Below, in pieces: positions 28,060-36,633 of a stretch of 64,000 nt of DNA. This DNA comes from JAHJQZ01 sp963676075 (lineage in GTDB: Bacteria; Pseudomonadota; Alphaproteobacteria; Rhizobiales; Devosiaceae), in NCBI GenBank assembly GCA_963676075.2, contig CAXXNZ010000011.1, positions 593,545-657,544 of the forward strand, read 5' to 3'. The notes under the pieces were generated by a model. That model saw only the letters and a program-made list of their open reading frames with translations. It was not told the DNA's origin and made no database searches. The translations under genes and the position numbers were made by a program. Within the stretch, counting starts at the first letter, position 1. Every line of letters begins with the position of its first letter.

Positions 28060-29955
28060 ATGGAACCTTCCAGCACATCCACAGATACCACCGACATCTC
28101 CGAATGGCTCAGCCAACAGACCTCGAAGTCGCTGCTGCGTTTTCTGACCTGCGGTTCCGTCGATGACGGCAAATCGACCCTGATCGGACGTCTTCTCTAC
28201 GACAGCCAGCTGATCCTCGACGACCAGTTGACCACCCTCAAGTCCGAGAGCCGCAACCGCGCCACCGGCACCGCCGGCATCGATTTCTCCCTGCTGGTCG
28301 ACGGACTGACCGCCGAGCGCGAACAGGGCATCACCATCGATGTCGCTTACCGTTTCTTCGAAACCGAAAAGCGCAAGTTCATCGTTGCCGATACGCCCGG
28401 CCACGAGCAGTACACCCGCAACATGGCGACCGGCGCTTCCAACGCCGAACTGGCCATCCTGCTGGTCGATGCGCGCAAGGGGCTTTTGCCCCAGACCCGC
28501 CGCCATGCCTATATCCTGTCGCTGATCGGGGTTCGGCATGTCGTCGTCGTCGCCAACAAGATCGACCTCGTCGGCTATGACGAAAAGACCTTCCGCGACA
28601 TCGAGGCAGACTTTCGCACATTCGCCGATCCGCTGGGGTTCGATTCCATCGAAGCCATTCCGGTCTCGGCGCTCGAAGGCGACAACATCGTCGACAAGAG
28701 CGCCAACATGGGCTGGTACAACGGGCCGGCCCTGCTGCCCTACCTCGAAACAGTCGAGATCGCCGAAGACTGGTCGGCGCGGCCGCTGCGCTTTCCGGTG
28801 CAATGGGTCAACCGGCCCAATCTCGATTTCCGTGGCTTTTCCGGCACGATCGTCTCCGGTGCCGTCGCGGTTGGCGACGATGTCCTGGTCGCCAGTTCGC
28901 GCAAGCCGGCGAAGATCAAGCGCATCGTCACCATGGATGGCGATCTCGATGCCGCCCATGCCGGTCAGGCTGTGACGCTGGTGCTCGACCGCGAGATCGA
29001 TATTTCGCGCGGCGACATTCTGGTTAGGCCGGGCGAAACGCCGGACTATTCCGACCAGTTCCAGGCGCGGCTGGTGTGGATGCACGACGAACCGGCCTTC
29101 CACGGACGCTCGTATCTTTTGAAGATCGGCGCGCAGACCGTGCCGGTGACGCTGACCAACATCAAGCACCGCACCGACGTCAACACGCTCGACAAACTGG
29201 CAGCCACCAACCTGCAGCTCAACGAGGTCGGCACCGTTACATTGGCCGCCGACAAACCCATCGCCTTCGATACCTACGGCACCAATCCAAGGACCGGCGG
29301 CTTCATCCTCATCGATCGGCTCAACAACACCACGCTCGGCGCCGGCATTATCGATTTCGGACTGCGGCGGGCGCAGAACCTGACCTATCAGTCCTTTGAC
29401 GTGAACCGCGAGGTGCGTGCCCGCCAGAAGGGCCAGACGGCGCGCATCGTTTGGTTTACCGGCCTATCCGGATCGGGCAAATCGACGGTTGCCAACCTGC
29501 TCGAAAAGCGGCTCACGGCTGAGGGCAAGCATTGCTACATCCTTGACGGCGACAACGTCCGCCACGGTCTCAACAAGGATCTCGGCTTTACCGATGCAGA
29601 TCGCGTCGAGAACATCCGCCGCGTCGCCGAAACGGCGCGACTGATGGCCGATGCCGGGCTGATCGTCCTGGTCTCGTTCATCTCGCCCTTCATCAACGAA
29701 CGGCGCATGGCTCGCGAGATCGCCGGCGATATCCCCTTCCACGAAGTCCATGTCGACACGCCGTTGGCAATCTGCGAAGCCCGCGATGCCAAGGGCCTGT
29801 ATGCCAAGGCGCGGCGCGGCGAGATCAAGAACTTCACCGGCATCGATTCCCCGTACGAAGCGCCTCAACACGCCGACCTTGTCCTGCACGGTGGCAGCGA
29901 AGAGCCTGAGGACATGACCGAACGGGTCGCCGAACTGCTCTACGCCGGAGTGTGA
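28060..29955 (+). CDS. cysNC: CysN/CysC fusion: sulfate adenylyltransferase subunit 1 and adenylylsulfate kinase (NodQ-like)
   Basis: A 631-residue two-domain enzyme. The N-terminal EF-Tu-like GTPase (about residues 1-440) has GSVDDGKST, DTPGHEQY and NKIDLV. The C-terminal APS kinase (about 455-631) has GLSGSGKSTVA and DGDNVRHGLN. It drives APS formation by GTP hydrolysis and then phosphorylates APS to PAPS. The fusion is common in rhizobia and relatives, where the paralogue is NodQ. There are no nod genes nearby, so general sulfur assimilation or sulfation is the likely role. Confidence 0.95.
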   Translation: MEPSSTSTDTTDISEWLSQQTSKSLLRFLTCGSVDDGKSTLIGRLLYDSQLILDDQLTTLKSESRNRATGTAGIDFSLLVDGLTAEREQGITIDVAYRFFETEKRKFIVADTPGHEQYTRNMATGASNAELAILLVDARKGLLPQTRRHAYILSLIGVRHVVVVANKIDLVGYDEKTFRDIEADFRTFADPLGFDSIEAIPVSALEGDNIVDKSANMGWYNGPALLPYLETVEIAEDWSARPLRFPVQWVNRPNLDFRGFSGTIVSGAVAVGDDVLVASSRKPAKIKRIVTMDGDLDAAHAGQAVTLVLDREIDISRGDILVRPGETPDYSDQFQARLVWMHDEPAFHGRSYLLKIGAQTVPVTLTNIKHRTDVNTLDKLAATNLQLNEVGTVTLAADKPIAFDTYGTNPRTGGFILIDRLNNTTLGAGIIDFGLRRAQNLTYQSFDVNREVRARQKGQTARIVWFTGLSGSGKSTVANLLEKRLTAEGKHCYILDGDNVRHGLNKDLGFTDADRVENIRRVAETARLMADAGLIVLVSFISPFINERRMAREIAGDIPFHEVHVDTPLAICEARDAKGLYAKARRGEIKNFTGIDSPYEAPQHADLVLHGGSEEPEDMTERVAELLYAGV

Positions 29956-30114
29956 GGCAAAAGATCGGCATCATCGGCAAGGCGTGAGGGGAATCGGCCT
30001 CACCGTCATTCTCGTCGGTGGCCGCAGAGGCGCAATCGTGCAGGCTCAGGTCAGCAGTGGCACCACGTGTTCTACACGGGTGCCGCACCTGCCAATCCGT
30101 GACAATGCTGGTTG

Positions 30115-30864
30115 CTAGAACCCGCGACCGCGGCTGAAAACCTCGTTCGACAAGGTCTTGAATACAATGACCACGTCGAGCAGGACATTGAACCGGACGA
30201 TGTATTCGAGATCGGAGCGGACCCGACGGATGGCGCGCCCCGCATCATGGGTCGGGCCGCGCAGTCCGCGCATCTGCGCCAGGCCAGTGATGCCCGGACG
30301 CATGGTGTGCCGCAATTGGTACTGCGGAACCAACTCCTCATAATCCATGCCTGCAGCCTGCATGCCGACAACGTGGCAGCGCGGACCGACGAGCGACATG
30401 TCGCCCTTCAGAACATTGATCAGCTGCGGCAGCTCATCGATGTTGCTCCGCCGCAGGATCGCACCTATGCGGGTCACGCGGGCATCGCCCTGGACCGTTT
30501 GAGCAATGCCCGACGGGTCGCAGGCATGCATATACATCGAGCGGAATTTCAACACTTTGAAGCGGCGACCGCCCTTGCCCCAACGTTCCTGGACGAAGAA
30601 CACCGGGCCATTGCTTTCGAGCTTGATGGCAAGGGCGACGAGCGCAAGAATCGGCATGAGAAAGGCCAGTGCCAAGCCCGCCCCCAGAACATCGATCACA
30701 CGCTTTGCCGCGAGATTGACCAAGCGTAATGGCCTGTGATGATCAAGCGTTTCGACCTCACGGGCCAGCACCGCGACTGGTCGCAGGCGGGCTGAATCTG
30801 CATGAGGAGGCAACGAGTGGTCGGAAGCAGCCGGAACATACCGTGAGGAAACAGCATCGGTCAT
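30115..30864 (-). CDS. Undecaprenyl-phosphate sugar phosphotransferase (ExoY/WcaJ-type)
   Basis: A 249-residue polyprenyl glycosylphosphotransferase. A single hydrophobic re-entrant segment lies at about residues 58-82, followed by the catalytic domain with KFRSM near 105, RRSNIDELPQLINVLKGDMSLVGPR near 138-162 and RPGITGLAQM near 190. It transfers a sugar phosphate to undecaprenyl phosphate to start exopolysaccharide synthesis. It has no other polysaccharide genes beside it. The C-terminus (VVIVFKTLSNEVFSRGRGF) is typical. Confidence 0.92.
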   Translation of the reverse strand: MTDAVSSRYVPAASDHSLPPHADSARLRPVAVLAREVETLDHHRPLRLVNLAAKRVIDVLGAGLALAFLMPILALVALAIKLESNGPVFFVQERWGKGGRRFKVLKFRSMYMHACDPSGIAQTVQGDARVTRIGAILRRSNIDELPQLINVLKGDMSLVGPRCHVVGMQAAGMDYEELVPQYQLRHTMRPGITGLAQMRGLRGPTHDAGRAIRRVRSDLEYIVRFNVLLDVVIVFKTLSNEVFSRGRGF

Positions 30865-30976
30865 TGATCAATCCTGAGTAATAAAAATATGCTTATTGAA
30901 AAGTTAATGACCTACTATCTCAGACATTGGCGCGTTTGTAAACTTTGATATGCGGTTTCTCCGTCTCATGAAGCGA

Positions 30977-31001
30977 TAAAAAACGGCCATCGCAGATGGC
31001 C
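30977..31001 (-). terminator. Rho-independent terminator on the minus strand
   Basis: On the minus strand GGCCATC and GATGGCC form a 7-bp stem with a three-base loop TGC (31001-30985), followed by G and six T. It ends a minus-strand transcript that must begin to the right of 31001, where no convincing protein gene is seen. Confidence 0.65.
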
Positions 31002-31454
31002 CGGCCGATCCAGGACTGAATCTAACCTCTTGATCAGGAAAATGAAAAATTGGGCATCGCAAACGCGATCTGCCCTCAACCCATCTCCGCGTTCACCGCA
31101 AGACGTGTAAGGAATTTTCAGGATTGATCCTCCCGAGCCGGATTCAGGCAATCCGGGACGACAATCCCATTCATCTTTGTGGACTTGCGGCAGCCTGATC
31201 ATCGCTCCGAACGACGCTATGATGACCGACAAGCATGCTTTTCGTTTTGTCGGCTGAACTTATTATCTCTTTTATCCCAGAAGGTTACGCAGCGAGTGAG
31301 ATGTCCCAGATGGACACACATCCCCGCAATCGCTTGCGCGCGCAACCAGACAAGACTGAAACAACGAATGTGCCGGCAGATTATAGGAAATATAACTGGA
31401 GAAAATGGCGGCGATTTACGAGCTACGCTACAGAATTAATAGCCAAAATTTAAC

Positions 31455-31470
31455 GCACGTTAAGACGTGC
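31455..31470. promoter_or_regulatory. Palindrome upstream of the MCP gene
   Basis: GCACGT and ACGTGC flank TAAG. The left edge also forms TTAA-N6-TTAA at 31450-31463, close to but not the same as the CtrA spacing (N7). It lies 140 bases upstream of the MCP start. Confidence 0.35.
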
Positions 31471-31611
31471 CGGCCTACCAATTTAAATCAACGAGTTTGG
31501 AACTTCGGTTGTCTGGAATACGGCCTGCCAGGAAACCCCTGCTGCGGACCTTGTGCTGCACCGATCATCCGACCCGAAAAATGCACCGCGTTTTCGAACT
31601 GGAGATCGGAC

Positions 31612-33639
31612 GTGCGCTTCACCATTCCACTCAAGCTCTTGTCGCTGATTGCGGTTTCAGCACTCCTTCTTATTTTGGCAACGTCGGCTCAACTGCTCGG
31701 CCTTCACGACCGACTGTGGGCCGACAGGGAAGAACTGCTGCGATCGCAGGTGCAATCGGCAGTCGCAATTGTCGAGACCTACGTGCAACGCGCGGCAAAT
31801 GACGAAATGTCGCTGGAGGATGCCCAGGCAACCGCCGCGGATGTCATTAAGTCCATTCGTTACGGGAACAACGAGTACCTGTTCATCCAGGATCTTGATG
31901 GCATCATGATCATGCATCCGTTTGCGGCCGCGCTGGTTGGGAAAGACCAGATGGCCATGACAGACGCCGATGGAAAGCTGCTCACGGTTGAATACCTGAA
32001 CCTCGCGAAGAGTGAAGGACAAGGGTTTGTCGAATATCGCTGGAACAAACCCAACGCCGAAGAGCCGTCGCCCAAACTCAGCTATCTGGCCACTGTCGCG
32101 CCGTGGAAATGGATGATCTCCACCGGCGTCTACATCGACGACCTTAATGCCCTCTTCTGGGACGAGATCATGAAGTCTCTCGGCTGGCTCGCCGGGGCGC
32201 TTATCGTACTCATCGGCGTCGCGGTTCCGATCGCACGTTCGCTGACCAAACCGATCTCCTCCATCACGCAGAACATGAAACAGCTCGCCGAAGGCGATCT
32301 CGAGACCGAAATCACAGGTGTCGGTCGCAATGACGAGATTGGCGACATGGCCAAAGCGGTCGAGGTGTTCAAGGAAAACGGCCAGAAGGTCAATCAGATG
32401 TCCGCGGCCGAGGTGGAAGCAGAAAAGCGTCGTCAGCGCGAACGCGCCCAGATGATGCAGGAACTGCAGACCGAGTTCGGCGCCGTCGTCGACGCAGCCA
32501 TCGCCGGCGATTTTTCGCGTCGCGTGGATGTCGAATTCCCCGATGCCGAACTCAATACGCTCGCCGGTTCGGTGAATTCCCTGGTCGAGACCGTCGATCG
32601 CGGCGTCAGTGAAACAGGCGACGTGCTCGCGGCTCTGGCCGAGACCAATCTGACCCGCCGCGTCACCGGCAGTTATCAGGGCGCCTTTGACAAGCTGAAG
32701 CGCGACACCAATGCCGTTGCCGACCGGCTGGTGGAAATTGTCGGCCAGATCAAGGAGACCTCACGCGGGCTGAAGACGGCCACCGGAGAGATTCTCTCTG
32801 GCGCCAACGACCTCAGCGAACGCACGACCAAACAGGCCGCGACCATCGAGGAAACTTCGGCGGCCATGGAACAGTTGGCCCAGACGGTAATCGAAAACGC
32901 CAGACGCGCTGAAGACGCGTCCTCCAAGTCTCATGCGGTATCGCAAACCGCAGAGGAAGGCGGCGAAGTCATGCGCGAGGCCACAGGCGCCATGCAGCAG
33001 ATCACGCATTCGAGCGCCAAGATCTCCAACATCATCGGCATGATCGATGACATTGCCTTCCAGACCAATCTGCTGGCCTTGAACGCTTCGGTCGAAGCGG
33101 CGCGTGCCGGAGAGGCTGGCAAGGGCTTTGCCGTCGTTGCGGTCGAGGTTCGCCGTCTTGCCCAATCGGCAGCAAACGCCTCTTCCGAGGTCAAGGTCCT
33201 CATTGAGCAAAGCGCCGAAGAAGTCTCTGGGGGCTCCAGGTTGGTCGCCAGTGCGGCCGAAAAGCTCGAGGGCATGCTCGAAGCCGTCAAGGCCAACAAT
33301 GTCCTGATGGACGGCATCGCCCGCGAAAGCCGCGAGCAGGCGTCCGCCATCGAGGAAGTCAATGTCGCCGTCCGCCAGATGGACGAGATGACCCAGCACA
33401 ACGCGGCGCTGGTCGAACAGACGAACGCCGCCATCGAGCAGACCGAGGCGCAAGCATCCGAACTCGACACTATTGTTGACGTGTTCACCATTTCGGAAAC
33501 CGGACGCACGATCTCTCACGCAGCGCCTGCTGCAAACCCAAAGGCGTCTCCGGGCGCTGCCACCAAGGCGGTCAAGACCGCCTCCGCCCACTACGCGGTA
33601 GGAAATACCGCCCTCGACAAGGACTGGAGTGAGTTCTGA
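31612..33639 (+). CDS. Methyl-accepting chemotaxis protein with sCache-type sensor
   Basis: A 675-residue receptor: N-terminal membrane segment (about residues 5-25), periplasmic single-Cache domain (about 40-180; NEYLFIQDLDGIMIMHP), second membrane segment (about 185-205), HAMP (about 210-260), a linker with a second HAMP-like region, and the signalling domain with the hairpin IDDIAFQTNLLALNASVEAARAGE near 480. It ends DKDWSEF, similar to the CheR/CheB tether. I set the start at the GTG at 31612, which has GGAG seven bases upstream; a longer frame from 31405 adds residues unlike the family. It overlaps cheW by one base. Confidence 0.93.
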   Translation: MRFTIPLKLLSLIAVSALLLILATSAQLLGLHDRLWADREELLRSQVQSAVAIVETYVQRAANDEMSLEDAQATAADVIKSIRYGNNEYLFIQDLDGIMIMHPFAAALVGKDQMAMTDADGKLLTVEYLNLAKSEGQGFVEYRWNKPNAEEPSPKLSYLATVAPWKWMISTGVYIDDLNALFWDEIMKSLGWLAGALIVLIGVAVPIARSLTKPISSITQNMKQLAEGDLETEITGVGRNDEIGDMAKAVEVFKENGQKVNQMSAAEVEAEKRRQRERAQMMQELQTEFGAVVDAAIAGDFSRRVDVEFPDAELNTLAGSVNSLVETVDRGVSETGDVLAALAETNLTRRVTGSYQGAFDKLKRDTNAVADRLVEIVGQIKETSRGLKTATGEILSGANDLSERTTKQAATIEETSAAMEQLAQTVIENARRAEDASSKSHAVSQTAEEGGEVMREATGAMQQITHSSAKISNIIGMIDDIAFQTNLLALNASVEAARAGEAGKGFAVVAVEVRRLAQSAANASSEVKVLIEQSAEEVSGGSRLVASAAEKLEGMLEAVKANNVLMDGIARESREQASAIEEVNVAVRQMDEMTQHNAALVEQTNAAIEQTEAQASELDTIVDVFTISETGRTISHAAPAANPKASPGAATKAVKTASAHYAVGNTALDKDWSEF

Positions 33640-34112
33640 TGAGCACTTCCGAAGCTCTCGCCTTAGGAGATTACGAGCAAGCCGCACCCCCAATGGATGG
33701 GGCACCGGCGCGCGCCAACCAGTTTGTAACCTTCTATATTGGTGACAACGCTTACGGCATCGACATCATGGCGGTGCGCGAAATCCGTTCATGGACACCG
33801 ACGACAGACCTGCCGGATCAGGCTCACGGTGCGCGGGGCGTCCTCGATATCCGCGGTTCCATCGTCGAAGTGTTCGACCTGTCCGTTGTTCTCGGCTCCG
33901 GCGCGCGGGATCATCAGGCCAACCAGGTTGTCCTCGTCGTTGCCATCGGTGATCGCGACGTCGGTCTGGCGGTCGACAGCGTTTCCGACATCGTTGATGC
34001 CGCCGACAGCGATTTCGCCGACCCGCCGAAGCCGGGCGGCAAGGTTGCCGCCATCGTGCGTCAGAACGAGCTTCTGATCTCTGTTCTCGATCTCGACGTG
34101 CTGTTCCACTAG
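33639..34112 (+). CDS. cheW: CheW chemotaxis coupling protein
   Basis: A 157-residue CheW. The domain starts at about residue 27 (FVTFYIGDNAYGIDIMAVREIRSW) and continues with GVLDIRGSIVEVFDLS and GLAVDSVSDI. It links the MCP to the CheA kinase. The ATG overlaps the MCP stop. No CheA, CheY or CheR is in the window, so this pair probably feeds a system encoded elsewhere. A terminator follows. Confidence 0.95.
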   Translation: MSTSEALALGDYEQAAPPMDGAPARANQFVTFYIGDNAYGIDIMAVREIRSWTPTTDLPDQAHGARGVLDIRGSIVEVFDLSVVLGSGARDHQANQVVLVVAIGDRDVGLAVDSVSDIVDAADSDFADPPKPGGKVAAIVRQNELLISVLDLDVLFH

Positions 34113-34139
34113 CCTTCGGCAACACTCAACAGACATCGT

Positions 34140-34168
34140 GAAGGGCGGCCAATCCGCCCTTCCCTTTT
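34140..34168 (+). terminator. Terminator after cheW
   Basis: A 9-bp GC-rich stem (GAAGGGCGG with CCGCCCTTC, 34140-34148 and 34154-34162) with loop CCAAT, followed by CCTTTT. Confidence 0.7.
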
Positions 34169-34372
34169 GCTGCCAGAACATATCGCCCCGGCTGAGTTGG
34201 GGTGCTTCAATCTTGCGTGCTGCTCAGCGGCTCGGGACTTTCTTTCGAGACCGTGCACCACGGAACAAACCGCCTGGATCAACGCCACCTGATCATCATT
34301 CTGGAAGCCGTTGCGCCCCTGTCGATGCCCGCGGCATATACACCCGCCTTGCCAAGGCGGGTGGTGCGCGGC

Positions 34373-35278
34373 CTAGAAAAAGCTCTTCCAGCCGAACGCC
34401 ACGTTCACGCGCAGCGAAGTGGCATGTGCTGGCAGGGCCGGGGGCGGAGAGGCTGTGTTTGGTGCGTATTGCACCGTACCGGTCATGAACGCGGCGTCAG
34501 CGCCCAGACTCACGGACAACTCAGACGTCTGTGTTGGCTGCATGACCAGGCGGGCCAAAGATTCCACCTGCAAACCGTGAAGCGAATAGCGGATGTTGGG
34601 CATCGACCCGAGGTCCTTGCGGAGCAAGTGAGAGTCAGCAATGTCCAGTCCCACGACACCACCGCCAGCGCTCATCTCCAGCATATAACCCTCGCTGAGC
34701 GGCAGCCGAGCGCCAATGCCGGCAGCCAGGCTGTATTCGTTCATCTGATGAGACATGACGGCGACACTGTTTGGGATCGTCGATGCTCCGGCACAAGCAG
34801 CCAGACACTGCGCGCCATACGATGTCAGCTCGGTCCGGCCGAAGCTGGCATGTGCATAGGCGCCGAGAGTTACCCCCGAATCGAAACGTACCAGCGGCAA
34901 ATCTGCCCTGGCGTCGGCGCCGAAGGAAAAGGCCGGTCTGGTCTCGCTCGCGGTTTCGCGCATCAACACCTGGCCAGCTGCAAAGTCGCGATCATTCAGT
35001 CGGCTTGCAAAATTGCCTCCTAACGACAGTCCGGCATCAATACTCCACGCATCAGGACTAGAGACGCTAACGCCGAAGGCCTGTTTTGCAGAAACAAGCG
35101 GCTTATAGCTCAGCACGCTGGTTGGATTGCCCAGCACCGGGTTGATCCCCGAAGCGTCGTGCTCGAACGACAGCAATCGCCATTCCAGCACCGAACGGGT
35201 GAAGAACGCCACATCTGCAAATTCGTCAGCCGTCGCGACAGCTGGCGTGGCACTTGCGAACACAGCGCTCGATAGCAA
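34373..35278 (-). CDS. Outer-membrane beta-barrel protein of the Slam operon, unrecognised family
   Basis: About 300 residues of alternating polar/hydrophobic strands ending in Phe (FGWKSFF), as in outer-membrane barrels. The sequence just before residue 1 would read as a signal peptide (LVLLSSAVFASATPAVATA), but the likely start, the ATG at 35301 overlapping the Slam stop, is in another frame. Adding one base between 35301 and 35285 would join them. So the gene either starts at a weak TTG/CTG or carries a one-base deletion. It is the third gene of the operon with the TbpB-like lipoprotein and Slam. Two internal Cys lie near residue 160. Confidence 0.6.
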   Translation of the reverse strand: MLSSAVFASATPAVATADEFADVAFFTRSVLEWRLLSFEHDASGINPVLGNPTSVLSYKPLVSAKQAFGVSVSSPDAWSIDAGLSLGGNFASRLNDRDFAAGQVLMRETASETRPAFSFGADARADLPLVRFDSGVTLGAYAHASFGRTELTSYGAQCLAACAGASTIPNSVAVMSHQMNEYSLAAGIGARLPLSEGYMLEMSAGGGVVGLDIADSHLLRKDLGSMPNIRYSLHGLQVESLARLVMQPTQTSELSVSLGADAAFMTGTVQYAPNTASPPPALPAHATSLRVNVAFGWKSFF

Positions 35279-35297
35279 GACCAGTCCACACCGCGTG

Positions 35298-36620
35298 TCA
35301 TAGTTTTGCCTTCAGCGACAAGCCGAAATCGTGGCTTTGATAGCGATAGAACACGTTGTCTGAATCCTGCCACTGATAGGTGTAGACGATCGCCGGCATG
35401 AACGGCCCGATGGTCAGCCCCTGATGGCTCAGCTCCAACCTCCCCTTTATGAACCTGTCCGTCTGGTTCGGCCCCATGGAGAGCGGCGGCGGTTGGTTGT
35501 GAGCGCGCATGCCCACAGTTGCTTCCACCCCAACCACGAAGCTGTTCTGCCAATACTGGTCAATTCGCCCGGTCAAAGATGCTTCAACCGAGCTGTTTGT
35601 CGGATCGTCAGTACCGGTTGCGTCGATGTTCATCCGCAAGGTGGTGGTCGTCTGCGGACCGACAACATGCGACCAGCTCACCTGTCCCGTTGCGTTCCAG
35701 CCGTCCAGATAGGCCCTGCCGGCATGAGTTTGACGCGCCAGGCTGGCACTATAGGTAAAGCTATCCGTACTTCCGTACGCTTCGGTCACGGTGGCCTGAA
35801 CGCCCAGCCGCGTTTGCTCGGTGCTGCTGGGGCCGAACTTCTTGCTGAGGAAAGGTGACACCGACGCGCGAGCGCCTCCACCGAGCGAGAAAGTCAGTGG
35901 TATCGAGGTGGTCAGAGCCGGCGTCAGCAACTGGCTGGACGTGGAATAGGAAAGCTCGGGTTCCTGCACGCCAGCAACGAATAAATCCTGCTGCGCATAC
36001 AACCGTTTGGTCAACCTCGCCCCGGCGGTGGCGCTGATACCCGATTTTCCCCGGGACGCTTCGGTCAACTTCAGGCCTTGAAGCTCAGTCTCAGTCGTCT
36101 GGCGATTGACATTCGTCGACGGGGTCACATCGCCATAAAGAACCACCGAGACTCCGCTTGCCGCCTTTTCGTTCGCGAGCATCTGGCGAACGATTTGCCT
36201 TTCGGCGTCCGTATGGACCAGGGCCTCAATCTTCTCGAGTTCCGCTATCGCGTCCTCGAACCGGCCCAGAGTCCGATCGCAGTAGTAACTGAGTTCATGG
36301 ACAGGAACGAAATAGGGCTTGGCAACGGCAATGGCGTCCAGAAGCGGATCAGCCGCCTCGCATTGGCCATCGGCGGTCAACTGGCTCGCTTTGGCATAGG
36401 CTTGAAAAAAGTCGCTGCCTTCGGCGATATCGAGCTCACGGGCAATCTGATCGGCTGTCTGCCAGTCAGCGGCATCTATGGCCGCGCTAAGCTCGGCAAA
36501 GCTGCCCGCCTGTGCGGGAAATGCGAAACCCGACAGGATTATTGCCAGAACCGCCGGGGTACGTATCGCAGCGAGCCTCAGACGGTTTCCCGTCCGAGGC
36601 GTAATTGCGCACGGGGACAT
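35298..36620 (-). CDS. Slam-like surface lipoprotein assembly modulator (TPR plus beta-barrel)
   Basis: A 440-residue protein. A signal peptide ends at about FAFPAQA, then TPR-like helices (about residues 35-150; WQTADQIARELDIAEGSDFFQAY type) and a C-terminal beta-barrel of about 280 residues. That layout is shared with Slam proteins (DUF560 barrel), which move lipoproteins to the cell surface. I set the start at 36620 (MSPCAIT..); a longer frame lacks signal-peptide features. It begins 13 nt after the TbpB-like lipoprotein gene, the classic Slam-substrate pairing. The family call rests on architecture and context. Confidence 0.7.
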   Translation of the reverse strand: MSPCAITPRTGNRLRLAAIRTPAVLAIILSGFAFPAQAGSFAELSAAIDAADWQTADQIARELDIAEGSDFFQAYAKASQLTADGQCEAADPLLDAIAVAKPYFVPVHELSYYCDRTLGRFEDAIAELEKIEALVHTDAERQIVRQMLANEKAASGVSVVLYGDVTPSTNVNRQTTETELQGLKLTEASRGKSGISATAGARLTKRLYAQQDLFVAGVQEPELSYSTSSQLLTPALTTSIPLTFSLGGGARASVSPFLSKKFGPSSTEQTRLGVQATVTEAYGSTDSFTYSASLARQTHAGRAYLDGWNATGQVSWSHVVGPQTTTTLRMNIDATGTDDPTNSSVEASLTGRIDQYWQNSFVVGVEATVGMRAHNQPPPLSMGPNQTDRFIKGRLELSHQGLTIGPFMPAIVYTYQWQDSDNVFYRYQSHDFGLSLKAKL

Positions 36621-36633
36621 CCGAACAAGGACG

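Larger units (their letters stand above)
30865..31611. other. Long intergenic region before the MCP gene
   Basis: About 750 bases with lower GC than the flanks. It contains a minus-strand terminator at 30977-31001 that no assigned gene explains, and a palindrome at 31455-31470. An 88-codon minus-strand frame (30966-31232) overlaps the terminator and has no recognisable similarity. Confidence 0.6.

Noticed and set aside
29982..30004. Terminator after cysNC
   Set aside because: GTGAGG/CCTCAC can pair with an eight-base loop, but no T run follows.
30966..31232. 88-codon minus-strand reading frame
   Set aside because: No similarity or good Shine-Dalgarno, and it runs through the terminator hairpin, so it is unlikely to be a real gene.
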